From Constrictibacter sp. MBR-5 (lineage in GTDB: Bacteria; Pseudomonadota; Alphaproteobacteria; JAJUGE01), in the NCBI RefSeq assembly GCF_040549485.1, contig NZ_JBEPTK010000001.1, forward strand, positions 744,001 through 808,000: a stretch of 64,000 nucleotides of DNA. The letters run 5' to 3'. Each line of letters starts with the position of its first letter. The first letter of the stretch is position 1. Made by a program: the position numbers and the translations under genes. Positions 50,270-58,645 of the stretch are shown in pieces. The notes beneath the pieces are model-generated. The model was not told the DNA's origin, did no database searches, and saw nothing but the letters and a program-made list of their open reading frames with translations.

Positions 50270-52888
50270 ATGGCACGCAAGCCGGCGGAATCGTCCGACC
50301 TCGCGGAATATCGCCGCAAGCGCGACTTCGAGAAGACCCGCGAACCGTCAGGCGCGAAGGCCGCGGCCGCCGCGGGAAACAGTTTCGTCGTCCAGAAGCA
50401 CGCCGCCCGCCGCCTGCACTACGATTTCCGCCTCGAGCTGGACGGCGTGCTGAAGAGCTGGGCGGTGACCAAGGGACCCAGCCTCGATCCTGCCGACCGG
50501 CGCCTCGCGGTCCATACGGAGGACCATCCCCTCGACTACGGCACGTTCGAGGGCGTCATCCCGCAGGGCCAGTATGGCGGCGGCACGGTGATGCTCTGGG
50601 ACCGCGGCACCTGGAAGCCCCTCGGCGATCCGCACAAGGACTATCAGGCGGGCAAGCTGAAGTTCGAGCTCCACGGGACGCGCATGAAGGGCGCCTGGAT
50701 GCTGGTCCGGATGGGCGGCAAGGCGGGCCGGGAGAAGCGCGACAACTGGCTGCTGATCAAGGAGCGCGACGACGAGGCGAGACCCGGTGCGGGGGCGTCG
50801 CTGATCGACGAGGCCATGACCAGCGTCGCATCCGACCGGACAATGGAGGCGATCGCCGCCGACGTCGACCGCGTCTGGCATTCCGACCGCGCAGCCGACG
50901 ACCAGCCGGACGCGGCGCCCCGCAAGGCGGCCGCCGAGATCGAGGGCGCCCGGCCGGCGAAGCTGCCGAAGGCGCCGAAGCCGCAGCTCGCCACCCTGGT
51001 CGACCGCGCGCCCGGCGGTGCCGGCTGGATCCACGAGATCAAGTTCGACGGCTACCGGGCGCTGGCGATCGTCCATGACGGCAAGGCCAAGATGCTCACC
51101 CGCTCCGGCCTCGACTGGACGCAAAAGTTCAAGCCGCTCGCCGCGGCGCTGGCTGCCCTCCCCGCAAAGGATGCCGTGATCGACGGCGAGGTGGTCGTCC
51201 TGGACGATCAGGGGGTCTCCAGCTTCCGCCTGCTCCAGGAGGCGCTGAGCGAGGGTGCCGCCGACCGCATGGGCTTCCAGGCCTTCGACCTGCTGCACCT
51301 CGACGGCCGCGACCTGACCCCGGTGCCCCTGGTCGAGCGGAAGGCCGCGCTTCGCAGCCTGTTCGCCGCCCTGCCCGAGGGCTCTCCCCTCGCCTACAGC
51401 GACCATTGGGACGGCAGCGGCGACCGCTTCTTCCAGCAGGCCTGCAGCATGGAACTGGAGGGCATCGTCTCGAAGCGCGCCGACGCGCCCTACCGGCCCG
51501 GCCGCGGCCGCGACTGGGTGAAGAGCAAATGCTCGTCCCGCCAGGAGATGGTGATCGGCGGCTTCACCCCCTCCGAGGCGCGTCCCGGCGCCGTGGCAAG
51601 CCTGCTCGTCGGCTATTGGGAGGGCGACCGGCTGGTCTATGCCGGGAAGGTCGGGACCGGGATGACCGACGCCCTCGCCACCGACCTGCGCAAGCGGCTG
51701 GAGAATCTCACCCGCAAGACGATGCCGTTCGCCGACGTGCCGAAGGTGGCGGCGAAGGGCGCGCGCTGGGCGGAGCCCAAGCTGGTCTGCGAGGTCGAGT
51801 TCCGCACCTGGACCGGCAGCGGCGTCATGCGCCACGCCTCGTTCCAGGGGCTGCGCGAGGACAAGGAGGCCAGGACCGTGGTGCGCGAACAGGCAGCTCC
51901 GACGCCTTCGTCGAGACCGGCGAAAGCGTCGACGAAGGCCCCTTCCAAGGCGAAAGCCGCCGACGGCCCGAAATCGGCCGGGGACGACGGGCCCGATCTG
52001 GAGCATCTCGGCGTGCGACTCACCAGTCCCGACAAGGTGCTCTACAAGGACACGGGCCTGACCAAGCGCGACCTCGCCGAATATTATCTCGCGGTCGCGG
52101 ACTACATGCTGCCGCACGTCGCGGGCCGGCCGCTCAGCCTCGTGCGCTGCCCCGAGGGCAGCGACAGCGAATGCTTCTACCAGCGCCACCCCACCCGCGG
52201 ACTTTCCGAGCACATCCATGCCGTGGAGGTGCGGGAGAAGGGCAAGACCGTGGAAAGCCTGGCGATCGAGGACGTGAAGGGTCTGGTCGCCCTGGTGCAG
52301 ATGGGTGCGCTGGAGATCCACCCCTGGGGCTCGCGCATCGACGACCCCGAGAAGCCCGACCGGCTGATCCTCGACCTCGACCCCGATACCGAGATCCCGT
52401 TCAGCCGCGTGGTCGAGGCGGCGCACGCTATGCGCGGCTTCCTTCGGGACCTCGGCCTAGAGAGCTTCGTGAAGACGACGGGCGGCAAGGGCCTGCATCT
52501 CTACGTGCCGATCCAGCGCCGGCACGACTGGGCCGAGGCCAAGGCCTTCACCAAGGCGATCGCATCGGCCGTCAGCCGCGCCGCTCCCGACGAATACACC
52601 GACAACATGGCCAAGACGCGCCGCACCGGGCGCATCTACGTCGACTATCTGCGCAACGACCGGGGCGCCACCGCCGTCGCCGCCTGGTCCACCCGCTCCC
52701 GTCCCGGCGCCACCGTCTCGATGCCGCTCGACTGGTCCGAACTGACCGCCGACCTGGACCCGAAGCGGTTCGCCGTGGCGACGATCGGGGAGCGCCTAAA
52801 GGTCCTGAAGGCGGACCCCTGGCAGGAGATGGCGAACATCCGGCAATCCATCACCGCCAAGGCGAAGCGGGACATCGGCATGAAGTGA
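50270..52888 (+). CDS. ligD: multifunctional DNA ligase D (PE–LIG–POL)
   Basis: An 872-residue NHEJ enzyme with all three domains. Phosphoesterase (residues about 20–170): FVVQKHAARRLHYDFRLELDGVLKSWAV has the His/Asp metal residues. ATP-dependent ligase (about 230–540): the AMP-binding Lys258 in KFDGYRALA. Polymerase/primase (about 573–870): catalytic Asp pair in ILDLDPD near residues 702–706 and the GGKGLHLYVP segment. The order PE–LIG–POL is common in alphaproteobacteria; mycobacterial LigD has POL first. A linker rich in Ser/Lys/Ala (about 545–570) joins LIG and POL. Confidence 0.97.
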   Translation: MARKPAESSDLAEYRRKRDFEKTREPSGAKAAAAAGNSFVVQKHAARRLHYDFRLELDGVLKSWAVTKGPSLDPADRRLAVHTEDHPLDYGTFEGVIPQGQYGGGTVMLWDRGTWKPLGDPHKDYQAGKLKFELHGTRMKGAWMLVRMGGKAGREKRDNWLLIKERDDEARPGAGASLIDEAMTSVASDRTMEAIAADVDRVWHSDRAADDQPDAAPRKAAAEIEGARPAKLPKAPKPQLATLVDRAPGGAGWIHEIKFDGYRALAIVHDGKAKMLTRSGLDWTQKFKPLAAALAALPAKDAVIDGEVVVLDDQGVSSFRLLQEALSEGAADRMGFQAFDLLHLDGRDLTPVPLVERKAALRSLFAALPEGSPLAYSDHWDGSGDRFFQQACSMELEGIVSKRADAPYRPGRGRDWVKSKCSSRQEMVIGGFTPSEARPGAVASLLVGYWEGDRLVYAGKVGTGMTDALATDLRKRLENLTRKTMPFADVPKVAAKGARWAEPKLVCEVEFRTWTGSGVMRHASFQGLREDKEARTVVREQAAPTPSSRPAKASTKAPSKAKAADGPKSAGDDGPDLEHLGVRLTSPDKVLYKDTGLTKRDLAEYYLAVADYMLPHVAGRPLSLVRCPEGSDSECFYQRHPTRGLSEHIHAVEVREKGKTVESLAIEDVKGLVALVQMGALEIHPWGSRIDDPEKPDRLILDLDPDTEIPFSRVVEAAHAMRGFLRDLGLESFVKTTGGKGLHLYVPIQRRHDWAEAKAFTKAIASAVSRAAPDEYTDNMAKTRRTGRIYVDYLRNDRGATAVAAWSTRSRPGATVSMPLDWSELTADLDPKRFAVATIGERLKVLKADPWQEMANIRQSITAKAKRDIGMK

Positions 52889-52899
52889 TCCGGACGAAG

Positions 52900-52929
52900 A
52901 AAAGGCCCGCCGCCTTTCGGCGACGGGCC
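52900..52929 (-). terminator. terminator of the glycine-zipper lipoprotein gene
   Basis: On the minus strand an 11-bp stem with one mismatch (52904–52914 with 52919–52929) is followed by TTTTCTTC. It lies 17 bases after the lipoprotein stop. On the plus strand, just after ligD, it has no T-run, though it may stop both. Confidence 0.7.
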
Positions 52930-52946
52930 CGCTGTGCGCGCTTCGA

Positions 52947-53204
52947 TCAATCCCAGACCGGCTTGCCCAGATCGACGTCGTCCTCGTCCGTCAGTGCGCC
53001 GGTTGCCGCGCCGGCGGCGCCGCCCAGCGCGGCGCCGGTCCCGACGCCCATGCCCGTCACGGCTCCGGTCGCCGCGCCGACACCCGCGCCGATACCGCCG
53101 CCGGAGAGGGCGCGATCGCCGGTCGAAGAACCGCAGGCAGCCAATCCGACGCCGAGTGCAGCCATAATAGCGATAGTACTGATCTTGTTCATCACGAAGT
53201 TCAT
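52947..53204 (-). CDS. glycine-zipper lipoprotein
   Basis: An 85-residue protein with a short signal peptide ending in the lipobox LAAC (Cys about residue 23) and then a Gly/Ala-rich helix with the glycine-zipper pattern (GAGVGAATGAVTGMGVGTGAALGGAAGAATGAL), closing with an acidic tail. Such proteins sit in the outer membrane or periplasm and are often stress-induced (OsmB/SlyB-like). AAGGAG lies 7 nt before the chosen ATG. Confidence 0.83.
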   Translation of the reverse strand: MNFVMNKISTIAIMAALGVGLAACGSSTGDRALSGGGIGAGVGAATGAVTGMGVGTGAALGGAAGAATGALTDEDDVDLGKPVWD

Positions 53205-53292
53205 GACGACGCTCCTTAAGTCGTTGGTACGCTGGCGGCGAACATGTATTCGGCGCGGTCCGCCATCCGGCGCGTCATGTGTTGGGTTTTCC

Positions 53293-53317
53293 AACAGTTG
53301 GTCCCAACGATGGTTCC
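53293..53317 (-). promoter_or_regulatory. possible EcfG-type promoter for the glycine-zipper gene
   Basis: GGAAC-N16-TGTT on the minus strand, 89 bases before the ATG; the same one-base variant of the consensus is found before the FAS1–PRC gene. The site overlaps a short inverted repeat (CCAAC/GTTGG). Confidence 0.4.
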
Positions 53318-53398
53318 CCGGCGCCGCCCGATAAAAATGCTGGCGCCGAAACCTTCGGGTTCCGAAATCTGTATCTTCAATCAGATCAGGCGCGTGCG

Positions 53399-53716
53399 AT
53401 GCAGCAGCCGGAAAACGGCCGTTCCGACATTCAGAAGATCGAAGCGAAACTGCCGCAGCCGCTGGCCCGCTTCATGCGCAGGATGCGCCAGCCCGGGGCG
53501 CGCTGGATCCGCCTTCCGGTGGCGGTCCTCCTCATCGTCGGCGGCGTGCTCGGCTTCCTGCCGATCCTCGGCTTCTGGATGCTGCCGCTCGGCCTGCTCC
53601 TGCTGGCCGAGGACTATCCGCCGGCACAGCGGTGGATACGGTCGATGATGGTCGGCACGCGCCGGCTGTGGCTCCGCCAGAAACGGCGCTTCACCGGTGC
53701 GCGCGACTCGTCATAG
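53399..53716 (+). CDS. small two-helix membrane protein
   Basis: A 105-residue protein with a charged N-terminus, two hydrophobic segments (RLPVAVLLIVGGVLGFLPILGFWMLPLGLLLLAEDYPPAQR) and a basic tail. This pattern, with a G-F-L-P-[IV]-L-G-F-W centre, is common in alphaproteobacteria as an uncharacterised inner-membrane protein. The ATG at 53399 fits the length of relatives; the frame is open upstream to 53279. It is divergent from the glycine-zipper gene. Confidence 0.72.
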   Translation: MQQPENGRSDIQKIEAKLPQPLARFMRRMRQPGARWIRLPVAVLLIVGGVLGFLPILGFWMLPLGLLLLAEDYPPAQRWIRSMMVGTRRLWLRQKRRFTGARDSS

Positions 53717-53719
53717 GCG

Positions 53720-54541
53720 CTACGGCTCCAGCAGCAGGCGGCCGGCGTGCGGCGCCAGGCGCGCGTTCGAGTGGCCGATGTCCGGCACCGTCGCCAGCCG
53801 CCAGTCGAACGGCGCCCCCAGTGCCGCGGCCGTCTCGCGCGCATGGCGGAAATAGTAGCGTCCGCGCGCCAGCCGGTGCGGCCCCTGGCGCATCGCTTCG
53901 GGCGACTTCAGCAGCTGGCCGTGGTCTGGATCGTCGTCCCGCTCGCCGAGCAGGATGGTAAGCCGCCGCGCGAAGGCGGATCGCAGATCGGCCTCCACCG
54001 CCATGTCGCCCAGCCCGTAGGGAAACCGCTCGTCCGGCCACGGCATCGTGTAGCAGCCGGCATTGGCGGCGACGGCCGCGCCGATGCGCGCCTCAGGCAT
54101 GAACGTGACCATCCGGTGCACGAACTGTCCCCCGGCCGAGTGGCCGTAGAGCAGGTAGGCGTCGGTTGCGAGGCCGAGGGAAGCCCGCGCTTCGTCGAAC
54201 AGTCTCTCGATCGCATGATACGTCCAGACCGGCCGCGGCAGCGCGCGCCGCTCGGCGTCGCGCATGCCGCCCACCTCGAACTCCCGCGGCGTCGGATAGG
54301 ACTCCCGCGAGAAGTGCGGCGCCAGCAGCAGGGCGCCCAGGGCGCGGGCGGTCTCGATCCACGCGTCGCGGTAGGTGCGGGCATTGCGCGCCACGCCGTG
54401 AACCACCACGAAGACCGGCGCATCCACCGAGAGGCCGGGCGGTCGATAGCTGAAAACGTCCAGCGGGATCGGCCCGCCACTGCGCTCGACGGCGATCGTG
54501 AAACGTCCGCTACCCTCCGGAATCAAAAACTGCTCTCCCAC
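53720..54541 (-). CDS. alpha/beta hydrolase, PHB-depolymerase-like
   Basis: A 273-residue alpha/beta hydrolase. The nucleophile motif GHSAGG (Ser near residue 135), the oxyanion segment VVVHGVARNARTYRD and the final His region VPDIGHSNARLAP support catalysis. The layout resembles polyhydroxybutyrate-depolymerase/feruloyl-esterase-like proteins, but there is no signal peptide, so it probably acts inside the cell. It converges on the small membrane-protein gene with 3 bases between. Confidence 0.86.
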   Translation of the reverse strand: MGEQFLIPEGSGRFTIAVERSGGPIPLDVFSYRPPGLSVDAPVFVVVHGVARNARTYRDAWIETARALGALLLAPHFSRESYPTPREFEVGGMRDAERRALPRPVWTYHAIERLFDEARASLGLATDAYLLYGHSAGGQFVHRMVTFMPEARIGAAVAANAGCYTMPWPDERFPYGLGDMAVEADLRSAFARRLTILLGERDDDPDHGQLLKSPEAMRQGPHRLARGRYYFRHARETAAALGAPFDWRLATVPDIGHSNARLAPHAGRLLLEP

Positions 54542-54615
54542 ATCGCGGAAGAGCAGTCTAGGCGACGAGTGTACGGTCGGCTATCGCCGCCGCATCACGC
54601 GTGCGTGCGGTGCCG

Positions 54616-54801
54616 TCAGCGCTTCTCGTCGTCATCCTGCGGCGCCGCCGTGCCCGGCGACCAGGACGGGGGGTCACTGGCCGGAAACGACTCGTCGATC
54701 GTCTCGTCGATCTCGCTTTGCCGTTTCTTATCCTGCGACGCCCTATCCTGCGACGCCTTGTCCTGCGGCTTCGTCTTGTCGGCTGTACCCTGTCGAGCCA
54801 T
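54616..54801 (-). CDS. small acidic protein with DESFPASDPPSW motif
   Basis: A 61-residue soluble protein: a Gln/Lys/Asp-rich repeat region (KASQDRASQDKK, from a 15-base DNA repeat at 54728–54772) and the C-terminal IDETIDESFPASDPPSWSPG. This motif marks a family of small uncharacterised bacterial proteins often found with stress genes. AAGGAGA lies just before the ATG at 54801; the longer frame to 54834 is not needed. A full EcfG-type promoter lies 32 bases upstream. Confidence 0.75.
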   Translation of the reverse strand: MARQGTADKTKPQDKASQDRASQDKKRQSEIDETIDESFPASDPPSWSPGTAAPQDDDEKR

Positions 54802-54832
54802 CGTGCTCTCCTTTCGAAGGCCTCGACAGATC

Positions 54833-54858
54833 AACGCGCGACGCGCTCGGTGCGTTCC
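54833..54858 (-). promoter_or_regulatory. EcfG-type promoter of the small acidic protein
   Basis: On the minus strand GGAAC (54858–54854) and CGTT (54836–54833) are 17 bases apart, within the allowed 16–17. The -10 end is 32 bases before the ATG at 54801, the same spacing as for usp. Confidence 0.65.
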
Positions 54859-54876
54859 AGAGCCGTCTGCCGCGGT

Positions 54877-55344
54877 TCAGCTGTCGTGCCGCGGCAGCCA
54901 GGGGATGCCGAACACCTCGACGCCTTCCTCGCGCAGGGTCTTGGCCTCCTCGCTCGAGGCCTCGCCGTAGATGTCGCGGCGCTCGACCTCGCCATAATGC
55001 ATCTTCCGCGCCTCCTCGGCGAACCTGTCGCCGACATAGTCGCAGTTCGACTCCACATGGCGCCGCAGTTCCCGCAACGCCTCGACCAGTTCGCGCCGTT
55101 CGGCGATCTGCGGGTCGTTGGTGAGCTGCCCGCCGGCGGGCTTTCCCCCCCCGGGCGGCATTACCGCCGGTGCCGCAGGGGACTTGTTCAGCCGCGGCGC
55201 CATCAGCGCCTTCGCGACCGACGTCGTGCCGCAGTGGGGGCAGACCACGCGTTTCGCCTCGATCTGCTCGTCGGCGGCCCCGCTGTCGCGGAACCAGGCT
55301 TCGAACTCGTGGTCCTTCTTGCAGCAGAGCTTGTAAACGATCAT
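54877..55344 (-). CDS. DUF1178 family protein
   Basis: A 155-residue protein with an N-terminal zinc-ribbon-like segment: CCKKDHEFEAWF…VVCPHCGTTSVAKALMAPRL, two Cys pairs spaced as in DUF1178. The rest is charged and helical, ending in GVEVFGIPWLP. The family is conserved in alpha- and betaproteobacteria with no known function. The gene is divergent from the methyltransferase, 56 bases apart. Confidence 0.88.
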   Translation of the reverse strand: MIVYKLCCKKDHEFEAWFRDSGAADEQIEAKRVVCPHCGTTSVAKALMAPRLNKSPAAPAVMPPGGGKPAGGQLTNDPQIAERRELVEALRELRRHVESNCDYVGDRFAEEARKMHYGEVERRDIYGEASSEEAKTLREEGVEVFGIPWLPRHDS

Positions 55345-55400
55345 TGCGCGCCGGGTGCCGGTAGTCGGAATGTCGATGTTACAGTGTTCCTACAGCGGCG

Positions 55401-55994
55401 GTGCACAAAGTGCCAGAGATCACGCAGCCTAAGCCGCACGCGGGCGCCGAATCGGGCTGGGTGCTGCGCTTCGCCGGCCTGGTTTCGCCCGGCGGGCCGG
55501 TGCTCGACCTCGCCTGCGGCGGCGGCCGACATACGCGTCTGTTCCTCGGCCTCGGCCATCCCGTCACGGCCGTCGACCGCGACCTCGCCGGCGTGGCGGA
55601 CCTGACGGGCACGGGCGGGCTCGAGCCGGTGCGCGCCGACCTGGAGGACGGGAGTCCCTGGCCCCTTCCCGGGCGCCGTTTCGCCGCCGTCGTCGTGACC
55701 AACTATCTCCATCGCCCGCTGCTGCCGCAGCTGCCCGGCCTGCTGCAGCCCGGCGGCCTGCTGCTCTACGAGACGTTCGCGGTGGGCAACGCGGCCTACG
55801 GCCGGCCCGCCAACCCGGACTATCTCCTGCGCCCCGGCGAACTGCTCGACGTGCTGCGCCCGGCGCTCGACATCGTCGCCTACGAACACGGCCTCATCCG
55901 GCGCGCCACGCCCGCGGTCGTCCAGCGGATCTGCGCGGTGCGGCCACACCCGACCGATACGGAGATGCGGCCCCTGCCGCTCGCCGAAGCCTAG
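55401..55994 (+). CDS. class I SAM-dependent methyltransferase
   Basis: A 197-residue methyltransferase. Motif I VLDLACGGGRHTRLF, the acidic end of strand 2 (AVDRDLAG) and the later VVVTNYLHRPLLPQLPGLLQPGGLLLYETFA (motifs IV–VI) match the Rossmann methyltransferase fold, near the tellurite-resistance/TehB-like small members. The substrate is unknown. The start is GTG. Its 3' end overlaps the convergent FAD enzyme gene by 4 bases. Confidence 0.84.
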   Translation: MHKVPEITQPKPHAGAESGWVLRFAGLVSPGGPVLDLACGGGRHTRLFLGLGHPVTAVDRDLAGVADLTGTGGLEPVRADLEDGSPWPLPGRRFAAVVVTNYLHRPLLPQLPGLLQPGGLLLYETFAVGNAAYGRPANPDYLLRPGELLDVLRPALDIVAYEHGLIRRATPAVVQRICAVRPHPTDTEMRPLPLAEA

Positions 55995-58462
55995 CCCCGG
56001 ATCCGCTCGCCCTTCGGGTCGTACCAGGGGGCGAGCTGGACGCGGGCGGGGTGGCGGGACCAGGCGACCTCGACCGCCCACGTCCCCGCCTCCAGCCAGT
56101 CGCGCGATACGCCCTCCGGACAGGCGACGTAGCCCATGCCGAGCGACTGCCCAACGCGATGGCCCCACATGCCGGAGGTGGTGGCGCCGACCGGCACGCC
56201 GTCGCGCAGGATCGGCTCGTCGCGATAGAGCAGCGGTGCGGTGACGCCGGCGTCCTCCATCGCGATCTGCACGAGGCGGCGGCGCGGCGTCCCTTCCGCA
56301 CGCCGCCGAAGCAGGGCGTCGCGGCCGACGAAGTGGCCGAGCGGCCCCTCGGGCTTCTCCCAGGCGACGGCGAAGCCGAGGCCCGCCTGGACCGGATCGT
56401 CCTCCTCGCCGATGTCGTGGCCCCAGTGGCGGTAGCCCTTCTCCAGCCGCAGCGCGTTCATCGCGTGATAGCCGGCGAAACCGAGGCCGAGCCCCTGCCC
56501 CGCATCGACCAGCGTCTCGAAGACGTGGGCGGCGAACTCGGCCGGCACGTAGAGCTCCCAGCCCAGCTCGCCGACATAGGTGAGGCGCGTGGCGCGCACC
56601 CTGGCATAGCCGATCTCCACCTCCCGGCTGGCGCCGAAGGGAAAGGCCGCGTTCGAGAAGTCGTCGGGCGACACGGTCGATAGGAGGTCGCGCGACCGCG
56701 GCCCCATGACGCCCAGCATCGGCAGGCCGGAAGTCACGTCCGTCACGGTGCAGTGCGCGCCGTCGGGGACGTGGCGCCGCAGCCAGGCGAGGTCGCGCAC
56801 CTGTCCCACCGCAGTCGTCACGACGAGAAATTCCATCTCCGCCAGCCTCGTGACCGTCAGGTCCGCCTCGATGCCGCCGCGGGCGTTGAGCCATTGGGTG
56901 TAGACGGCGCGGCCCGGCGCCACGTCGATGCGGTTCGCCGAGACGCGCTCCAGCACGGCGAGCGCGTCGCGTCCCTGGACGAGATATTTCGCGAAAGACG
57001 ACTGGTCGAACAGCGCGACGGCGTCGCGGGTGCGGCGGCATTCGGCGCCGCAGGCGTCGAACCAGTTCTGTCGGCCGTAGGAATAGACGTATTCGGGCGT
57101 CTCGCCGTCGCGGGCATACCAGTTCGGCCGCTCCCAGCCAGCCGTCTCGCCCATGCAGGCGCCGGCGGCGACCAGCCGGTCGTGGAACGGCGAGCGCCGC
57201 GCGCCGCGCGCCGTGGCGTACTGCCGGAACGGCCAGTGCATGTCGTAGAGCAGGCCCAGCGTCTCCGACACGCGCGCGCGCAGATAGCGCCGGTTCGACT
57301 GGAACGGCATCATCCGCCGGGCATCGACGTCGGCGAGTTCCATCGGCGGATGCCGGTCGCGGATCCATTCGGCCAGCACCTTGCCGACGCCGCCCGACGA
57401 CTGGATGCCGATCGAGTTGAAGCCGCAGGCGAGGAACAGGTTCGGCAGTTCCGGCGCCTCGCCCAGCAGGTAGCGGTCGTCCGGCGTGAAGCTCTCCGGC
57501 CCGTTGAAGAAGGTGCGGATTCCGGCACTGGCCAGCAGCGGCAGGCGGTGCGTCGCCTGTTCCAGGATCGGCTCGAAGTGGCCGACATCCTCGGGCAGCG
57601 CGTCGAAGGCGAAGTCCGCCGGGATGCCGTCCATGCCCCACGGCTTGGCGACCGGCTCGAAGCAGCCGAGCAGGATCTTGCCGGCGTCCTCCTTGTAGTA
57701 GGTGCACTCGTCGGGCACGCGCAGCACCGGCAGGCCGGCGGGCAGGTCGGCGATCGCCCCGGTCACCACGTAGAAATGCTCGCAGGCGTGCAGCGGTACG
57801 TTCACGCCCACGGCCGATCCCAGTTCGCGCGACCACATGCCGGCGGCCAGCACCACCGTGTCGGCGCGCACCGGGCCCTCGGCCGTCATCACCCCCACGG
57901 CCCGGCCGTTCTCGACCAGGATGCGTTCGACGGCCACATTCTCGACGATGCGCGCACCGCGCATCCGCGCGCCCTTCGCCAGCGCCTGGGTGGTGTCGAT
58001 CGGGTTCGTCTGGCCGTCCTTGGCGAGGAAGACGCCGCCCTTCACGTCACGCGTCTCCAGGATCGGGTAGCGCGCGGCGATGTCGGCCGGCCCGATCACC
58101 TCGACCTCCAGGCCGAAGTTTCGGGCCATCGAGGCGCCGCGCTTCAGCTCCTCCAGGCGCGCGTCGTTCAAGGCGACGGCGATCGAGCCGTTCTGCCGGA
58201 AGCCGGTCGCCTGCCCCGTCTCCGCCTCCAGCGTCGCGAACAGGTCGGACGTGTATTTCGCCAGTTCCGTCATGCGGCGCGTGGCGCGCAGCTGCCCGAC
58301 GAGGCCCGCCGCGTGCCAGGTCGTCCCGCAGGTGAGCTGGCGCCGCTCCAGCAGCAGCACGTCGGTGATGCCGAGCTTCGTCAGGTGATAGGCGATCGAG
58401 CAGCCGGCGACGCCGCCGCCGACGATGACGACGGAAACCCGGTCGGGAAGCGGCTGGGACAT
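55991..58462 (-). CDS. FAD-dependent dimethylglycine/sarcosine dehydrogenase-like protein
   Basis: An 823-residue two-domain enzyme. Residues about 1–400 are a DAO-type FAD oxidoreductase (VVIVGGGVAGCSIAYHL Rossmann motif, TWHAAGLVGQLRATRRMTELAKYTSDLF around the covalent-flavin region). Residues about 430–823 are the folate-binding GcvT/DmgdH domain (TRDAVALFDQSSFAKYLVQG, VMGPRSRDLL, GLGFAGYHAMNALRLEKGYRHWG). It should oxidise an N-methylated glycine and pass the methylene to tetrahydrofolate. It is divergent from a gamma-glutamyltransferase-like gene, suggesting a shared amine pathway. Confidence 0.92.
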   Translation of the reverse strand: MSQPLPDRVSVVIVGGGVAGCSIAYHLTKLGITDVLLLERRQLTCGTTWHAAGLVGQLRATRRMTELAKYTSDLFATLEAETGQATGFRQNGSIAVALNDARLEELKRGASMARNFGLEVEVIGPADIAARYPILETRDVKGGVFLAKDGQTNPIDTTQALAKGARMRGARIVENVAVERILVENGRAVGVMTAEGPVRADTVVLAAGMWSRELGSAVGVNVPLHACEHFYVVTGAIADLPAGLPVLRVPDECTYYKEDAGKILLGCFEPVAKPWGMDGIPADFAFDALPEDVGHFEPILEQATHRLPLLASAGIRTFFNGPESFTPDDRYLLGEAPELPNLFLACGFNSIGIQSSGGVGKVLAEWIRDRHPPMELADVDARRMMPFQSNRRYLRARVSETLGLLYDMHWPFRQYATARGARRSPFHDRLVAAGACMGETAGWERPNWYARDGETPEYVYSYGRQNWFDACGAECRRTRDAVALFDQSSFAKYLVQGRDALAVLERVSANRIDVAPGRAVYTQWLNARGGIEADLTVTRLAEMEFLVVTTAVGQVRDLAWLRRHVPDGAHCTVTDVTSGLPMLGVMGPRSRDLLSTVSPDDFSNAAFPFGASREVEIGYARVRATRLTYVGELGWELYVPAEFAAHVFETLVDAGQGLGLGFAGYHAMNALRLEKGYRHWGHDIGEEDDPVQAGLGFAVAWEKPEGPLGHFVGRDALLRRRAEGTPRRRLVQIAMEDAGVTAPLLYRDEPILRDGVPVGATTSGMWGHRVGQSLGMGYVACPEGVSRDWLEAGTWAVEVAWSRHPARVQLAPWYDPKGERIRG

Positions 58463-58645
58463 GCGGCGGGACCTCGGGCGAGCGTGGGTGGGTCGATCGA
58501 CGGGCGCATTGTGGCCGCTTCGGCCGGCCGCGTTAACAGCCGACGCTCTTGCACCGCAGCAAAGCGCGGCACATGCTCCCCGTTCCTGCGCCGGGGGCGG
58601 TCGGGGTCCCTGCCCGTTGGGGGGCGGGGGCGGAAGGAGAGCGGG

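Noticed and set aside
54728-54772. 15-base tandem repeat as a mobile or regulatory repeat
   Set aside because: It is in frame and encodes the ASQD repeat of the small acidic protein, so a coding expansion explains it.
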